Assembly: GCA_013388685.1 (NCBI GenBank)
Contig: JACAET010000009.1
Location: 1 to 44,141 of the forward strand
Source of the DNA: Chloroflexota bacterium
GTDB taxonomy: Bacteria > Chloroflexota > Anaerolineae > Anaerolineales > Villigracilaceae
Direction of reading: 5' to 3'
Length of the DNA stretch: 44,141 nt
In this document: positions 1-9,044 of the stretch, piece by piece
How the letters are laid out: each line of letters starts with the position of its first letter
Numbering within the stretch: position 1 is the first letter of the stretch
Notes under the pieces: model-generated
The model's database searches: none
Told to the model about the DNA's origin: nothing
Seen by the model: the letters and a program-made list of their open reading frames with translations, nothing else
Position numbers and translations under genes: made by a program

Positions 1-1
1 C

Positions 2-118
2 GTGAACCTGACGGTGGAGTTGATCGTGCCGGTGGCGTTGGAGCAGGGTTCGAAGTTCGCCATTCGCGAAGGCGGTTTGACCGTCGGCGCCGGCGTCGTC
101 ACCAAAATCATCGAGTAG
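2..118 (+). CDS. tuf: Elongation factor Tu, C-terminal end (partial)
   Basis: The first 117 bases read in one frame as the last 38 residues of EF-Tu, ending in [10 protein letters not shown] and a TAG stop. The run [18 protein letters not shown] is the standard end of domain III of this GTPase, which carries aminoacyl-tRNA to the ribosome. The gene begins outside the window, so its GTPase domain cannot be seen. It lies 7 bp before rpsJ, the usual str-operon order (fusA-tuf-rpsJ), so the two are probably co-transcribed. Confidence 0.93.
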   Translation: MNLTVELIVPVALEQGSKFAIREGGLTVGAGVVTKIIE

Positions 119-125
119 GTGCGAT

Positions 126-434
126 ATGACCAAACAGAAAATCCGCATTCGCCTCAAAGCGTATGATCATCGTGTTCTTGACCAGTCTGCCAAACGGATC
201 GTAGAAACGGCGGAGCGTAGCGGCGCCCATGTTGTGGGTCCGGTGCCCTTGCCAACACGCACCGAACGGTTTACAATACGGCGCTCGACATTCATAGATA
301 AGGACTCGCACGAGCATTTTGAGATTCGTACGCATAATCGTTTGATTGACGTGCTTGATCCGGACTCGAAAACAATTGATATGCTGATGCGCCTTAACCT
401 GCCTGCAGGTGTGGATATCGAGATCAAAATATAA
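126..434 (+). CDS. rpsJ: 30S ribosomal protein S10
   Basis: This 102-residue protein has the full S10 length and contains the family runs [15 protein letters not shown] near the N-terminus and [14 protein letters not shown] in the middle loop. S10 belongs to the 30S head and, as NusE, also takes part in transcription antitermination. The gene follows tuf closely but is separated from rplC by 196 bp, an unusually wide gap inside this operon. That gap holds a strong stem-loop, so rpsJ may be expressed partly apart from the genes that follow. Confidence 0.97.
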   Translation: MTKQKIRIRLKAYDHRVLDQSAKRIVETAERSGAHVVGPVPLPTRTERFTIRRSTFIDKDSHEHFEIRTHNRLIDVLDPDSKTIDMLMRLNLPAGVDIEIKI

Positions 435-447
435 GTTGGTCATCAAA

Positions 448-485
448 CGAGAGTAGAGACCGAGCAAGTACAATCTCTACTCTCG
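448..485 (+). promoter_or_regulatory. Perfect 12-bp stem-loop between rpsJ and rplC
   Basis: CGAGAGTAGAGA (448-459) pairs perfectly with TCTCTACTCTCG (474-485) around a 14-nt loop. The right arm is not followed by a run of T, so it is not a classic terminator. It could be an attenuator, an mRNA processing site or a binding site for a ribosomal protein such as L4, which regulates the S10 operon from the leader in other bacteria. Function is inference; the hairpin itself is plain. Confidence 0.7.
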
Positions 486-515
486 AATTTCGACAGCGTA
501 AGAACAGTACACGAA

Positions 516-540
516 CGGGATGAACAAAAAACGTATCCCG
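516..540 (+). promoter_or_regulatory. Second small stem-loop in the rplC leader
   Basis: CGGGAT (516-521) and ATCCCG (535-540) form a 6-bp stem with an A-rich loop. It lies between the larger hairpin at 448-485 and the rplC ribosome-binding site (GAAGGAG, about 614-620). The rest of the rpsJ-rplC gap shows no convincing promoter. Together the two hairpins suggest a structured leader for rplC; any regulatory role is a guess. Confidence 0.4.
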
Positions 541-630
541 CCGGACCGTTAAACTGCGCTGCCCGGAGATGATGCAGCCTAAGCCCAGGCTGACAGTCTC
601 GCCAAAATTTTTTGAAGGAGAAAATAGAGT

Positions 631-1257
631 ATGTTGAAAGGGCTTATTGGAAAGAAGATCGGCATGACTCAGATCTTCGATGAGCAAGGCGTCGCACACC
701 CTGTGACGATCATCGAAGCTGGGCCATGTTTCGTTACCCAGGTGCGCAACCCTGAGAAGGATGGGTATGCCGCGATCCAACTGGGGTTCGGAGAAGTCCA
801 CCCCAAACGTTTGACATCCGGGGAACTGGGTCATCTCAATTCGAATGGTCTTGCTCCCATGAAGTTCCTGAGAGAGTTTCGCTCGAAGGAATCCGCTCAT
901 ATCGGCGATAAAGTAACAGTGGAAGTCTTCTCGGTGGGCGAACGTGTGGATGTGGTAGGCACTAGCAAAGGAAAAGGATTCGCTGGCGGGGTGAAGCGCT
1001 ACCACTTCGCTGGCGGAAAGAAAACACACGGACAATCTGACCGCCATCGCGCGCCGGGTTCCCGTTCTTCTGGTACCACTCCAGGGCGTGTATACAAGGG
1101 ATCCCGCGGTGCCGGTCACATGGGGACTGATCGGGTGACGGTTCAGGCTCTGAAAATTGTCATGATCGATGCTGAACGGAATCTACTTGGCGTCAGGGGG
1201 GCAGTGCCTGGTGGTAAAGGCGGCTTGGTCCTGATCAAGGAAGCGCGCAAGCAATAG
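631..1257 (+). CDS. rplC: 50S ribosomal protein L3
   Basis: This 208-residue protein starts MLKGLIGKKIGMTQIF and contains GKGFAGGVKRYHFAGGKKTHG followed by the Q-S-x-x-H-R-x-P-G-S stretch, both hallmarks of L3. The long central extension reaches towards the peptidyl-transferase centre and starts assembly of the 50S subunit. A strong ribosome-binding site (GAAGGAG) precedes the ATG. The gene opens the dense S10 block, and its unusually long leader makes it the natural point for separate control of the genes downstream. Confidence 0.97.
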   Translation: MLKGLIGKKIGMTQIFDEQGVAHPVTIIEAGPCFVTQVRNPEKDGYAAIQLGFGEVHPKRLTSGELGHLNSNGLAPMKFLREFRSKESAHIGDKVTVEVFSVGERVDVVGTSKGKGFAGGVKRYHFAGGKKTHGQSDRHRAPGSRSSGTTPGRVYKGSRGAGHMGTDRVTVQALKIVMIDAERNLLGVRGAVPGGKGGLVLIKEARKQ

Positions 1258-1283
1258 GCGTTACGGAAACGGAGCACGATACT

Positions 1284-1913
1284 ATGAAATTGGACGTTCT
1301 GAACATGGAAGGTAAAAAGGTCAGCGAAGCGGAACTTCCCGCCGCGATCTTCGAAGCCCCGATTAACTTGGATTTGATGCACCAGGCATATCTTCGCCAA
1401 ATGGCAAATGCTCGCCTAGGCACCCATGATACCAAGGTGCGCGGCGAAGTTGCGGGTGGCGGCGCAAAACCTTGGAAACAAAAAGGCACAGGGCGCGCCC
1501 GCCAAGGGTCAAGACGTGCGGCGCAGTGGGTCGGCGGCGGGCGTATTCATACCCCGCATCCGCGTAGTTATTCGCAGCGTATGCCCAAGAAAATGCGCCA
1601 AGCCGCTTTGCGGTCTGCGCTTTCTGCCAAGGCGGCAGACGCCGGCATCGTTCTTGTCGACGAATTGAAATTTGACGAAATAAAGACGCGCGCCATGGCA
1701 AGGACTATTTCCAGCTTGGTCGGCAATTCAACCGCCCTCATCGTCATGCCTGAAAAGGATCAAGCCTATGAGGCTGTCGTACGTACGGCGGATAACCTCA
1801 CAGATACAAAGGTGCTGCTTGCCGGCTATTTGAACATTCGAGACCTGCTAGGGTTCGATAAACTCATCCTGCCGGTCAAGACTCTGGATCGTCTTATCGC
1901 GCGCCTTGGCTAG
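1284..1913 (+). CDS. rplD: 50S ribosomal protein L4
   Basis: The protein has 209 residues, the normal length. The internal loop GGGAKPWKQKGTGRARQGSR (about residues 58-77) lines the peptide exit tunnel and is the best signature of L4. The globular part follows and ends in KTLDRLIARLG. In E. coli L4 also represses the S10 operon; whether it does so here cannot be seen, although the hairpins upstream of rplC are possible targets. It sits 26 bp after rplC and 9 bp before rplW. Confidence 0.97.
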   Translation: MKLDVLNMEGKKVSEAELPAAIFEAPINLDLMHQAYLRQMANARLGTHDTKVRGEVAGGGAKPWKQKGTGRARQGSRRAAQWVGGGRIHTPHPRSYSQRMPKKMRQAALRSALSAKAADAGIVLVDELKFDEIKTRAMARTISSLVGNSTALIVMPEKDQAYEAVVRTADNLTDTKVLLAGYLNIRDLLGFDKLILPVKTLDRLIARLG

Positions 1914-1922
1914 GAGATAGAG

Positions 1923-2222
1923 ATGGCAACATATTACGAAATACTTCGTCGGCCTTTGATTACGGAAAAATCCAGCCGTCAATCTGGTTTGAATCAATAT
2001 TCTTTTGTCGTAGCGGATTCGGTCACGCGCACACAGGTTAAGGACGCCATCGAAACCATCTATGATGTGGAAGTGACGCGTGTGAATATTATCAATGTCC
2101 CTGCCAAACGAAGTCGTCGCCTGCGAAGTCGTCGCATGTCCATTCGCAAGCCTGCTTTCAAGAAGGCGGTTGTGACTTTGGCAGAAGGTCAAACCCTACC
2201 CATATTCGAAGGGGTGCAATGA
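1923..2222 (+). CDS. rplW: 50S ribosomal protein L23
   Basis: This is a 99-residue L23. The start [14 protein letters not shown] and the middle [21 protein letters not shown] are typical. L23 lies at the mouth of the exit tunnel and docks trigger factor and the signal recognition particle. Its TGA stop overlaps the rplB start (ATGA), which points to translational coupling. Confidence 0.96.
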   Translation: MATYYEILRRPLITEKSSRQSGLNQYSFVVADSVTRTQVKDAIETIYDVEVTRVNIINVPAKRSRRLRSRRMSIRKPAFKKAVVTLAEGQTLPIFEGVQ

Positions 2223-3058
2223 TGCCAGTAAAAAAATACAAACCCGTTACCCCCGGTACCCGGGGCATGACCGGATATACGCTCGAGGAAATAACAAAAA
2301 CAAAACCCGAACGTTCCCTGCTCGTGGATATGAGGAAGCGCGGCGGGCGTAATGCCCAGGGACGCGTTACCGTCCGTCATCGCGGAGGCGGGCATCGCCG
2401 GTACATTCGTCTCGTGGATTTCAAACGCGATAAACACCATATTCCGGCAAGGGTGGCGGCAATCGAATATGACCCCAACCGCACTGCACGCCTCGCTTTG
2501 TTGCATTATGCGGATGGCGAAAAACGCTATATCCTTGCGCCATTGGATATCAAAGTTGGCGATACTGTCATCTCCGGCGCAGACGTTGAAATTCGATCGG
2601 GAAATGCGCTTCCAATTTCGAACATTCCCGTCGGTACGATGATCCATAACATCGAAATCAAGGAAGGGCGCGGCGGGCAGATGGTTCGCTCTGCCGGTGG
2701 GTCAGCCCAATTGCTGGCGAAAGAAGGCGATTTTGCCCAAATTCGCATGCCCTCCGGTGAAGTTCGCCTGATCCGTCAAACCTGTTATGCGACCATCGGG
2801 CAGATTGGCAATCTTGATCACGGTAACGTCAAATTGGGCAAGGCTGGACGCAAGCGTCATTTGGGAATTCGTCCGACAGTGCGCGGTTCGGCCATGACCC
2901 CGCGCGATCATCCACATGGCGGTGGCGAAGGCCGCCAGCCGATCGGTTTGCCTGGTCCGAAAAGCCCTTGGGGAAAACCCACACTGGGTTACAAGACCCG
3001 CCGTAACAAGAAGACCGATCAATATATTGTTCGCCGTCGCAGCAAGAAGAACCGATAA
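2219..3058 (+). CDS. rplB: 50S ribosomal protein L2
   Basis: The protein has 279 residues and the family start [12 protein letters not shown]. The invariant stretch HPHGGGEGR lies at about 231-239 and contains the histidine region needed near the peptidyl-transferase centre. The C-terminus is the usual basic tail (VRRRSKKNR). Two adjacent ATG codons (2219 and 2222) are possible starts; the first overlaps the rplW stop and has AAGGGG upstream. L2 bridges the subunits and binds 23S rRNA domain IV. Confidence 0.97.
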   Translation: MMPVKKYKPVTPGTRGMTGYTLEEITKTKPERSLLVDMRKRGGRNAQGRVTVRHRGGGHRRYIRLVDFKRDKHHIPARVAAIEYDPNRTARLALLHYADGEKRYILAPLDIKVGDTVISGADVEIRSGNALPISNIPVGTMIHNIEIKEGRGGQMVRSAGGSAQLLAKEGDFAQIRMPSGEVRLIRQTCYATIGQIGNLDHGNVKLGKAGRKRHLGIRPTVRGSAMTPRDHPHGGGEGRQPIGLPGPKSPWGKPTLGYKTRRNKKTDQYIVRRRSKKNR

Positions 3059-3076
3059 TCAAGGTAAAGGTACGAT

Positions 3077-3349
3077 ATGTCACGATCATTGAAAAAGGGT
3101 CCATTTGTGGAGCCCAAATTACTGAAAAAAATCGAAGCGATGAACCAGAAAGGCGAAAAGAAAGTCTTGCGTACATGGAGTCGCGCAAGCGTCATCTTTC
3201 CCCAAATGGTTGGGCATACCATTGCCGTGCACGACGGACGCCGGCATGTGCCCATTTACATTACCGAAAACATGGTAGGTCACCGCTTGGGCGAATTTGC
3301 CCCGACGCGTACTTTCCGCGGTCATATGGCTGGCGAAAAAGCCGCATAA
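3077..3349 (+). CDS. rpsS: 30S ribosomal protein S19
   Basis: A 90-residue protein that starts [19 protein letters not shown] and contains [21 protein letters not shown] and the [16 protein letters not shown] end, all diagnostic of S19. It binds 16S rRNA in the head of the 30S subunit together with S13, which is encoded further down the same cluster. The order rplB-rpsS-rplV is the normal one. Confidence 0.97.
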   Translation: MSRSLKKGPFVEPKLLKKIEAMNQKGEKKVLRTWSRASVIFPQMVGHTIAVHDGRRHVPIYITENMVGHRLGEFAPTRTFRGHMAGEKAA

Positions 3350-3365
3350 ACAGGAGAGTTGAGAC

Positions 3366-3707
3366 ATGCACGATATTCAAGCACATTTACGTTCTCTCCC
3401 TATGTCCGCCCAGAAGGTGCGTCTTGTGGTGGACCTTGTCCGCGGCAAAGATGCCAATGAAGCATTGGAAATGCTTCGTTTTGTGAACAAGGCGGCGGCA
3501 TTGCCGGTACGAAAATTACTGGCATCTGCGGTGGCGAACGCCGAAGAGAATTTTGGCGTTAGCCGCGACGACCTTTATGTCGCAAAGATATTTGCCAACG
3601 AAGCCACCACCCGCAAGTGGCGCCGTTTCGGTGCGCGCGGGCGTTTCAAGCCGATCTTGCGCCGCAGTTCGCATGTAACCGTCGTTTTGCGTGAACGCGG
3701 ATCGTAA
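3366..3707 (+). CDS. rplV: 50S ribosomal protein L22
   Basis: This 113-residue protein carries the L22 signature: LRSLPMSAQKVRLVVDLVRGK near the N-terminus, ASAVANAEENFGV in the middle, and the long beta-hairpin with KWRRFGARGRFKPILRRSSH near the end. That hairpin reaches into the peptide exit tunnel. It begins 16 bp after rpsS behind a good ribosome-binding site (AGGAGAG) and is followed 21 bp later by rpsC. Confidence 0.97.
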   Translation: MHDIQAHLRSLPMSAQKVRLVVDLVRGKDANEALEMLRFVNKAAALPVRKLLASAVANAEENFGVSRDDLYVAKIFANEATTRKWRRFGARGRFKPILRRSSHVTVVLRERGS

Positions 3708-3728
3708 ACCGGGAGAGAAGGAGATATT

Positions 3729-4478
3729 ATGGGTCGTAAAGTTCATCCGATTGGCATGCGCCTTGGGATCAACCAAGGTTGGCAGGGTCGCTGGTTTGCC
3801 GAAGGTTCGCAATATCGCGACCAATTGCATCAGGACTTTGCCATCCGCGCGTTGCTGATGGGGATTCCGTCCAAAGGCGGTGCCGCAAAAAGCGCAGAGG
3901 TTCGCAAATTGCGCAAGGATCTTCCGGATACCATCACGTCCGGTAAAGCCGGAATCTCCCGAGTGGAAGTGGAGCGTTTTCCGGGTAAGGTTCGGGTTGC
4001 CATATACACCGCAAAACCGGGCATCTTGATTGGCCGCAAGGGCGAAGGCGTCAAGAAGGTTCGCGCCTGTCTCGAAAGCCTTGTTGGCAGAAAGGTCGAA
4101 CTGGACATCAAGGAGATTGCATCTCCTGACACCGATGCCATGCTGGTGGCTAAGAACGTCGCTGATCAGTTGGAACGCCGGATTGCCTATCGCCGTGCCA
4201 TGAAACGCGCGATTCAACAGGCCATGAAACAGGGCGCAGAGGGAATCAAGATACTGGTGGGAGGTCGCCTGGGGGGGGCGGAAATGTCCCGCGACGTCTG
4301 GTTGCGCGACGGACGCGTGCCCTTGCAGACACTGCGTGCCAACCTGGATTATGCCAGGGCCGAGGCGACCACGACCTATGGTCAAATCGGAGTGACGGTC
4401 TGGATATATAAGGGCGAGGCCACTCCTGAAATCGAAGAAAAGGCGGAGGCGACCGAAGGCGTGTACGTGAGCGAATAG
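3729..4478 (+). CDS. rpsC: 30S ribosomal protein S3
   Basis: The protein has 249 residues and starts [14 protein letters not shown]. The KH domain is visible at about residues 60-110, with the GxxG-type loop [11 protein letters not shown]. The C-terminal domain contains the family run [11 protein letters not shown]3 forms part of the mRNA entry channel. The acidic tail ([16 protein letters not shown]) is a lineage-specific extension of no clear function. AGAAGGAG precedes the ATG. Confidence 0.97.
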   Translation: MGRKVHPIGMRLGINQGWQGRWFAEGSQYRDQLHQDFAIRALLMGIPSKGGAAKSAEVRKLRKDLPDTITSGKAGISRVEVERFPGKVRVAIYTAKPGILIGRKGEGVKKVRACLESLVGRKVELDIKEIASPDTDAMLVAKNVADQLERRIAYRRAMKRAIQQAMKQGAEGIKILVGGRLGGAEMSRDVWLRDGRVPLQTLRANLDYARAEATTTYGQIGVTVWIYKGEATPEIEEKAEATEGVYVSE

Positions 4479-4509
4479 ACGCCGGGTAATGCTCCGAAAG
4501 GTAAGTACT

Positions 4510-4935
4510 ATGTTAATGCCTAAACGTGTTAAGTGGCGCAAACAAATGCGCGGCCGTATGAAGGGTAAAGCCCTGCGCGGCGCAGAGATCAGTTTTGGTG
4601 AATTCGGTTTACAGGCATTGGAACCGGGTTGGGTGACTGCCCGGCAGATCGAAGCGGCACGCCGGACCATTGTCCGTGAAATGAAGCGCCGCGGCAAGGT
4701 CTGGATCCGCATTTTTCCTGCCAAACCGTTCACTCACAAACCGCCAGAAACCCGCATGGGTTCGGGCAAGGGAAACGTCGAGTATTACGTGGCTGTTGTC
4801 AAGCCGGGCCGTATCATGTTCGAGGTGGGCGGCTTGGACGCGGCGACTGCCGTGCAGGCGTTGAAAAATGCCCAGTATAAATTCTCGATCAAGACCAAGA
4901 TCGTTTCGAAAACCGATGCAGGAGAGCAGGCATGA
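4510..4935 (+). CDS. rplP: 50S ribosomal protein L16
   Basis: The protein has 141 residues with the L16 signature [19 protein letters not shown] at its start and [20 protein letters not shown] in the middle. An in-frame codon at 4489 would add seven residues (MLRKVST), but the family begins at MLMPKR and AAAGG precedes that ATG at a fitting distance, so the later start is chosen. L16 helps shape the A-site tRNA pocket. The stop overlaps the rpmC start (ATGA). Confidence 0.96.
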   Translation: MLMPKRVKWRKQMRGRMKGKALRGAEISFGEFGLQALEPGWVTARQIEAARRTIVREMKRRGKVWIRIFPAKPFTHKPPETRMGSGKGNVEYYVAVVKPGRIMFEVGGLDAATAVQALKNAQYKFSIKTKIVSKTDAGEQA

Positions 4936-5153
4936 AGCCCGTAAAAGCCAGTGCAATTCGAAATATGAAGCCGGGCGAAATCGAAGGAAAACTTGCCGAT
5001 GCGCGCGAGGAATTGATGAAATTGCGCTTTCAACAGGTTTCGGGTCAGTTGACCGACACCAGCCGTTTGCGCATCTTAAGGCGCGAAATCGCCCGAATGA
5101 CGACCATTTTGCGAGAGCAGGCAAGTGCTGAAGTTGTGGAAGGTGAAGGATGA
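4932..5153 (+). CDS. rpmC: 50S ribosomal protein L29
   Basis: This is a 73-residue helical protein. The motif [22 protein letters not shown] followed by [18 protein letters not shown] is that of L29, which lies next to L23 at the exit tunnel. It overlaps rplP upstream and rpsQ downstream by 4 bp each, so all three are likely translated in a coupled way. Confidence 0.95.
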   Translation: MKPVKASAIRNMKPGEIEGKLADAREELMKLRFQQVSGQLTDTSRLRILRREIARMTTILREQASAEVVEGEG

Positions 5154-5437
5154 ATAATCGTCGTCGCATCGTTGGCATCGTTGCCAGCAATAAAATGACA
5201 AAGACTGTTGTGGTGGAGATCACGCGCAAGTTTCGCCATCCCTTGTATCGCAAGGTGGTGTATTCCAGCAAACGCGTCAAGGCTCACGACGAAATCGGCT
5301 GCCAGATCGGCGACGAGGTGCAAATCGTGGAGTCGCGTCCTATTTCGCGCGACAAGCGCTGGATGGTCGAAAAAGTATTGAAGCGCGAAGTTCGCACCGA
5401 GGATCACGGCGTGGCGGATTTGAAGGTGGAGGAATAG
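5150..5437 (+). CDS. rpsQ: 30S ribosomal protein S17
   Basis: The protein has 95 residues and contains the OB-fold core RRRIVGIVASNKMTKTVVVEI followed by KVVYSSKRVKAHDE, typical of S17. S17 is a primary 16S rRNA binder in the body of the 30S subunit. A short acidic C-terminal tail (EDHGVADLKVEE) follows the conserved part. The gene overlaps rpmC by 4 bp and lies 3 bp before rplN. Confidence 0.96.
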   Translation: MNNRRRIVGIVASNKMTKTVVVEITRKFRHPLYRKVVYSSKRVKAHDEIGCQIGDEVQIVESRPISRDKRWMVEKVLKREVRTEDHGVADLKVEE

Positions 5438-5440
5438 GCG

Positions 5441-5812
5441 ATGATTCAGCACGAGTCTCGTTTGAAAGTTGCGGATAATTCCGGCGCGCGTGAACTGCTG
5501 GTGATCCATGTGTTGGGTGGTTCCACCCGCAAATATGGTGGTATCGGCGATGTCGTGGTCGCCACGGTCAAATCGGCGGCTCCCCAAGGTGGCGTCAAAA
5601 AGAGCGAAAAGGTTCGCGCAGTCATCGTGCGATGTTCGAAGGAGTGGCGCCGGGAGGATGGTTCCTACATCCGTTTCGACGACAATGCCGCGGTCATCCT
5701 GGATGCAGATGGCGTGAATCCCAAGGGCACGCGCATTTTCGGACCGGTCGCCAGGGAGCTTCGAGAGAAGGGGTTCATGAAGATTGTCTCTTTAGCGCCG
5801 GAAGTGCTCTAA
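5441..5812 (+). CDS. rplN: 50S ribosomal protein L14
   Basis: The protein has 123 residues, standard for L14. It starts [19 protein letters not shown] and contains [22 protein letters not shown] and [28 protein letters not shown], the latter being the classic end. L14 contacts the 30S subunit in the inter-subunit bridge and is the target of the silencing factor RsfS. It opens the spc part of the cluster. Confidence 0.97.
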   Translation: MIQHESRLKVADNSGARELLVIHVLGGSTRKYGGIGDVVVATVKSAAPQGGVKKSEKVRAVIVRCSKEWRREDGSYIRFDDNAAVILDADGVNPKGTRIFGPVARELREKGFMKIVSLAPEVL

Positions 5813-5831
5813 GGTTTAGGAGTGTGAAGTC

Positions 5832-6164
5832 ATGAAGGTGAAGATTCGCAAAGGCGATACCGTTGAAGTAATCAGCGGTCGTCTTGAGGATAAGGGCAAA
5901 CGCGGTCAGGTGATTAACGTCTTTTTGGACGAGCGCCGCGTGGTTGTGCAGGGTGTCAATATCCGCACCAAGCACCAGCGACAGGTGCAAACAGCGGTGG
6001 GACGGAACATGAACCCGGGCCGAATTCAGTTCGAAGGCTCGATTGATATTTCAAATGTCATGCTGGTGTGTCCCAAATGCAAGGAAACCACCCGCGTCGC
6101 CGTCCAGCGCGATGCGGAAGGCGTCCATCGCGTTTGCAAGAGTTGCCAGGCTCTGATTGATTAA
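5832..6164 (+). CDS. rplX: 50S ribosomal protein L24 with zinc-ribbon end
   Basis: This 110-residue protein has the KOW motif [22 protein letters not shown] at the N-terminus and [10 protein letters not shown] in the middle, as in L24. The C-terminal part holds two CxxC pairs (VCPKCKE and VCKSCQ) spaced as a zinc ribbon. Such Cys pairs occur in many L24 proteins and are lost in others. L24 starts 50S assembly near the 5' end of 23S rRNA. Confidence 0.96.
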   Translation: MKVKIRKGDTVEVISGRLEDKGKRGQVINVFLDERRVVVQGVNIRTKHQRQVQTAVGRNMNPGRIQFEGSIDISNVMLVCPKCKETTRVAVQRDAEGVHRVCKSCQALID

Positions 6165-6184
6165 GCCTCGGAGTGGATGAAGCG

Positions 6185-6733
6185 ATGAACATATTGCACG
6201 AACGCTATAAAAATGAAGTTGTACCGGCACTGCGCAAATCGTTCGATTTCAAGAACATCATGCAGGTGCCGCGTATCGAAAAGATCGTGGTCAACATCGG
6301 CATGGGTGAGGCTTTGGATAACCCCAAGGCGCTCGAATCCGCTGTGGCTGACCTGACCATCATCACCGGTCAGAAACCGGTCATGAATAAGGCGCGAAAG
6401 AGTATTGCCAATTTCAAATTGCGCGAAGGACGTTTGATTGGCACCAAAGTGACCCTGCGCGGCGAGCGCATGTGGTCCTTTCTCGACCGCCTGGTAAACA
6501 CCGCCCTGCCGCGTGTGCGCGATTTTCGCGGCGTTTCCCCCAATGCCTTCGACGGGCGCGGTAATTACACGCTAGGTCTGCGGGATCAATTGATTTTTCC
6601 CGAAATCGAATACGATAAAATTGACAAGTTGCGCGGCATGGAGGTGACCATTGTAACCACCGCCAAAACCGACGACCAGGCACGCCTTTTGTTGCAAATG
6701 CTTGGCATGCCGTTCAGCAAGAAGGAAGCGTAA
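6185..6733 (+). CDS. rplE: 50S ribosomal protein L5
   Basis: The protein has 182 residues. [18 protein letters not shown] and [18 protein letters not shown] are L5 signatures, as is the later [22 protein letters not shown] at 6173 would add four residues (MDEA), but it leaves only about 3 nt to the GGAG box at 6170-6173. The ATG at 6185 gives 11 nt and matches the family start, so it is preferred. L5 binds 5S rRNA and the P-site tRNA elbow. Confidence 0.95.
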   Translation: MNILHERYKNEVVPALRKSFDFKNIMQVPRIEKIVVNIGMGEALDNPKALESAVADLTIITGQKPVMNKARKSIANFKLREGRLIGTKVTLRGERMWSFLDRLVNTALPRVRDFRGVSPNAFDGRGNYTLGLRDQLIFPEIEYDKIDKLRGMEVTIVTTAKTDDQARLLLQMLGMPFSKKEA

Positions 6734-6738
6734 TCATC

Positions 6739-6921
6739 ATGGCAAAGAAATGTATGCAGTATCGTGAAGCCCGCCGGCGATTTCCCTCCCGTGTCCGGAA
6801 TCGTTGTACGCGTTGCGGCCGTCCGCGCGGGTACATTCGCCGCTTCGGTTTGTGCCGGATTTGCTTCCGTGAACTGACCTTGCAGGGTCAAATTCCCGGC
6901 GTTGTGAAATCATCCTGGTAG
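6739..6921 (+). CDS. rpsZ: 30S ribosomal protein S14 type Z (zinc form)
   Basis: A short, 60-residue S14 of the zinc-binding type: [21 protein letters not shown] supplies the CxxC...CxxC site, and the end [18 protein letters not shown] is characteristic. The longer zinc-free S14 has about 100 residues, so this one is clearly the type Z form. It sits in the 30S head near S3 and S10. It starts 5 bp after rplE. Confidence 0.97.
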   Translation: MAKKCMQYREARRRFPSRVRNRCTRCGRPRGYIRRFGLCRICFRELTLQGQIPGVVKSSW

Positions 6922-6935
6922 CATGGAGGAAACAC

Positions 6936-7349
6936 ATGGCTATTAATGATCCAATCGCTGATATGCTGACCCGCATCCGCAATGCCGTGATGTCTGGTCA
7001 GACGCAAGTGGCAATGCCCAGTTCGAAGATTAAGGTGGAAATCGCCAAGATCATGAAGGATGAAGGCTATTTGGAAGGTTTCGAAATGGTCGAGGGCGAG
7101 AACCAGACAAAGAAGATTCTGCGCCTGAAGATCAAGTATGTGGGTGAACGCCGAACGCGTCGTCCCGTCATCTCTGGTATCGAGCGTGTGAGCAGACCGG
7201 GGAGGCGAATCTATACGAAGAAACAGGATATTCCCTGGGTGCTTTCCGGAATTGGCGTTGCCATTCTTTCGACCCCCAAAGGTGTCATGACAGGCGCCCG
7301 CGCGCGTCAATTGGGCGTGGGCGGCGAGATTATTTGCAAGGTCTGGTAG
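6936..7349 (+). CDS. rpsH: 30S ribosomal protein S8
   Basis: The protein has 137 residues. The start DPIADMLTRIRNAVMSGQTQVAMPSSK and the end STPKGVMTGARARQLGVGGEIICKVW are S8 signatures. S8 is a central-domain 16S rRNA binder and in E. coli represses the spc operon. A clear ribosome-binding site (GGAGG) precedes the ATG by 7 nt. Confidence 0.97.
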   Translation: MAINDPIADMLTRIRNAVMSGQTQVAMPSSKIKVEIAKIMKDEGYLEGFEMVEGENQTKKILRLKIKYVGERRTRRPVISGIERVSRPGRRIYTKKQDIPWVLSGIGVAILSTPKGVMTGARARQLGVGGEIICKVW

Positions 7350-7366
7350 AAAGGCAGGAGGTACGA

Positions 7367-7915
7367 GTGTCTCGTATTGGAAGATTACCCGTGGATGTTC
7401 CGGCCGGCGTACAAGTTGAGGTACAAGGCTCGAATGTCCGTGTCAAGGGACCCAAGGGCGAACTGCAACGGACGTTCTCGTCATTGGTCGATATTGCTTT
7501 GGAAAACAAGCAGGTTGTTGTAAAGCGCAAATCGGAAAGTCCCGAGGAACGTGCGTTGCACGGAACCACCCGTGCCCTGATCGCGAACATGGTGCAGGGA
7601 GTGAGCGCGGGTTTCACGGTCACCCTGGAGGTGGAGGGGGTCGGTTATCGCTCGGAGATGGATGGAAAAACACTGGTCCTGTATGTCGGATACTCCCATC
7701 CGGTGCGGGTGGAGCCGCCTGCAGGTATTGCCTTCGAAGTGGATCAGAAAACCCGCCAAATCAAGGTGCTTGGCTATGATCGCGAAGCGGTTGGTCAGAC
7801 GGCGGCGGAGATTCGCCGCATACGTCCTCCGGAGCCTTATCATGGCAAGGGTATTCGGTATGCGGGTGAAAAGATCCGCCGTAAAGCCGGAAAAGCCGGG
7901 AAAGGAGCCAAATAA
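7367..7915 (+). CDS. rplF: 50S ribosomal protein L6 (GTG start)
   Basis: The protein has 182 residues, normal for L6, with SRIGRLPVDVPAGVQV at the start and the C-terminal run RIRRIRPPEPYHGKGIRYAGE replaced here by EIRRIRPPEPYHGKGIRY, the signature of L6. The reading frame stays open back to 7334, but a perfect AGGAGG (7356-7361) lies 5 nt before GTG 7367 and the family starts with SRIG, so GTG is chosen. L6 stabilises the sarcin-ricin loop region. Confidence 0.95.
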   Translation: MSRIGRLPVDVPAGVQVEVQGSNVRVKGPKGELQRTFSSLVDIALENKQVVVKRKSESPEERALHGTTRALIANMVQGVSAGFTVTLEVEGVGYRSEMDGKTLVLYVGYSHPVRVEPPAGIAFEVDQKTRQIKVLGYDREAVGQTAAEIRRIRPPEPYHGKGIRYAGEKIRRKAGKAGKGAK

Positions 7916-7918
7916 ATT

Positions 7919-8284
7919 ATGGCGAATAAGTCTCGTGCGGTGGCGCGGATGCGCCGTCATGCACGCGTAAGAAAAAATCTGTCGGGAACAGCGGAACGTC
8001 CGCGATTGAACGTGTTTCGCAGTCTTAACAGCATCTATGCCCAAGTGATAGACGATCAGTCCGGTCATACGCTTGTCTCTGCGTCCACGATTGAAAAGGA
8101 ATTGCGCGAGAAAATCAAGGGTATGAAGAAATCCGAGCAGGCGAAACTGGTGGGGCAGACCGTTGCTGAACGCGCCAGGAGCAAAGGCATCGAGACGGTG
8201 GTCTTCGACCGCGGTGGGTATCGTTATGTCGGACGCGTCAAGGCGCTTGCAGATGGCGCTCGTGAAGGCGGCTTGCGGTTTTAG
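7919..8284 (+). CDS. rplR: 50S ribosomal protein L18
   Basis: This is a 121-residue L18. It shows the basic start [26 protein letters not shown] and the core [15 protein letters not shown] stretch (here [19 protein letters not shown]), ending [25 protein letters not shown]18 binds 5S rRNA with L5 in the central protuberance. It begins 3 bp after rplF. Confidence 0.96.
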   Translation: MANKSRAVARMRRHARVRKNLSGTAERPRLNVFRSLNSIYAQVIDDQSGHTLVSASTIEKELREKIKGMKKSEQAKLVGQTVAERARSKGIETVVFDRGGYRYVGRVKALADGAREGGLRF

Positions 8285-8295
8285 CGGAGAAAAAC

Positions 8296-8841
8296 ATGGC
8301 AGAAAGAAGAAACGAACAACAGGATTTCGAGGTTCAGGATCAATTTGAAGAACGCGTCATCGAGATTGCGCGCGTTGCAAAGGTTGTCAAAGGCGGGCGG
8401 CGTTTCCAGTTTCGCGTGACCGTCGTTGTAGGCGACAAAAAGGGAACCATCTCCATGGGTGTGGGCAAGGCGAACGCGGTTCCCGATGCGATGCGTAAGG
8501 CTTCCGAGCGTGCCCGCAAGAAAATGCATGTGGTTAATCTTTCGGGGACGACGATCCCCCACGAAGTGCTGGGCAAGGTGGGCGGTGCGCGCGTCATGTT
8601 GAAACCTGCTTCGCCCGGAACCGGGGTCATTGCAGGCGGCGGCGTGCGTGCTGTGCTCGAAGTGGCTGGCGTGCGCGATATTCTGACAAAATCACAGGGA
8701 AGCGCGAATGTGCTGAATGTTGTTCAAGCCACATTTGACGCGCTCTCGCAATTGAAGTCACCCCAGGAGGAAGCCGCCCGCCGCGGAAAGAACGCAAGCG
8801 AGCTGGTGCCGTTCTGGGAACGGAGGAAGCAACATGCCTAA
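8296..8841 (+). CDS. rpsE: 30S ribosomal protein S5
   Basis: The protein has 181 residues. The N-terminal double-stranded RNA-binding domain has the motif [19 protein letters not shown], and the C-terminal domain contains [20 protein letters not shown], both typical of S5. S5 sits at the mRNA entry site and affects decoding accuracy. The stop overlaps the start of rpmD by 8 bp. Confidence 0.97.
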   Translation: MAERRNEQQDFEVQDQFEERVIEIARVAKVVKGGRRFQFRVTVVVGDKKGTISMGVGKANAVPDAMRKASERARKKMHVVNLSGTTIPHEVLGKVGGARVMLKPASPGTGVIAGGGVRAVLEVAGVRDILTKSQGSANVLNVVQATFDALSQLKSPQEEAARRGKNASELVPFWERRKQHA

Positions 8842-9031
8842 AACAGACACGGACGGCAAGGTCGTCAAGGTGACGCTGGTCCGCAGCCCCATCGGCTACA
8901 CCAAAAGTCAGAAGGACACCGTGAAGGCGCTTGGTCTGCGCCGACTCCATCAGACCGTCGAACACAAGGATAGTCCGGCTTTGCGCGGGATGATCCGCAA
9001 AATTGTGCATATGGTTCAGGTCGAAGAATAG
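8834..9031 (+). CDS. rpmD: 50S ribosomal protein L30
   Basis: A 65-residue protein with [25 protein letters not shown], the L30 core, and [15 protein letters not shown] at the end. L30 is a small surface protein of the large subunit and is absent from some bacterial groups, so its presence is a mild lineage marker. It overlaps rpsE by 8 bp and precedes rplO by 13 bp. Confidence 0.95.
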   Translation: MPKTDTDGKVVKVTLVRSPIGYTKSQKDTVKALGLRRLHQTVEHKDSPALRGMIRKIVHMVQVEE

Positions 9032-9044
9032 CAGGATACGAACG

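Noticed and set aside
3516..4733. A 405-codon open frame on the minus strand across rplV, rpsC and rplP
   Set aside because: It lies opposite three certain ribosomal protein genes, has no recognisable motif and reflects the codon bias of the plus strand.
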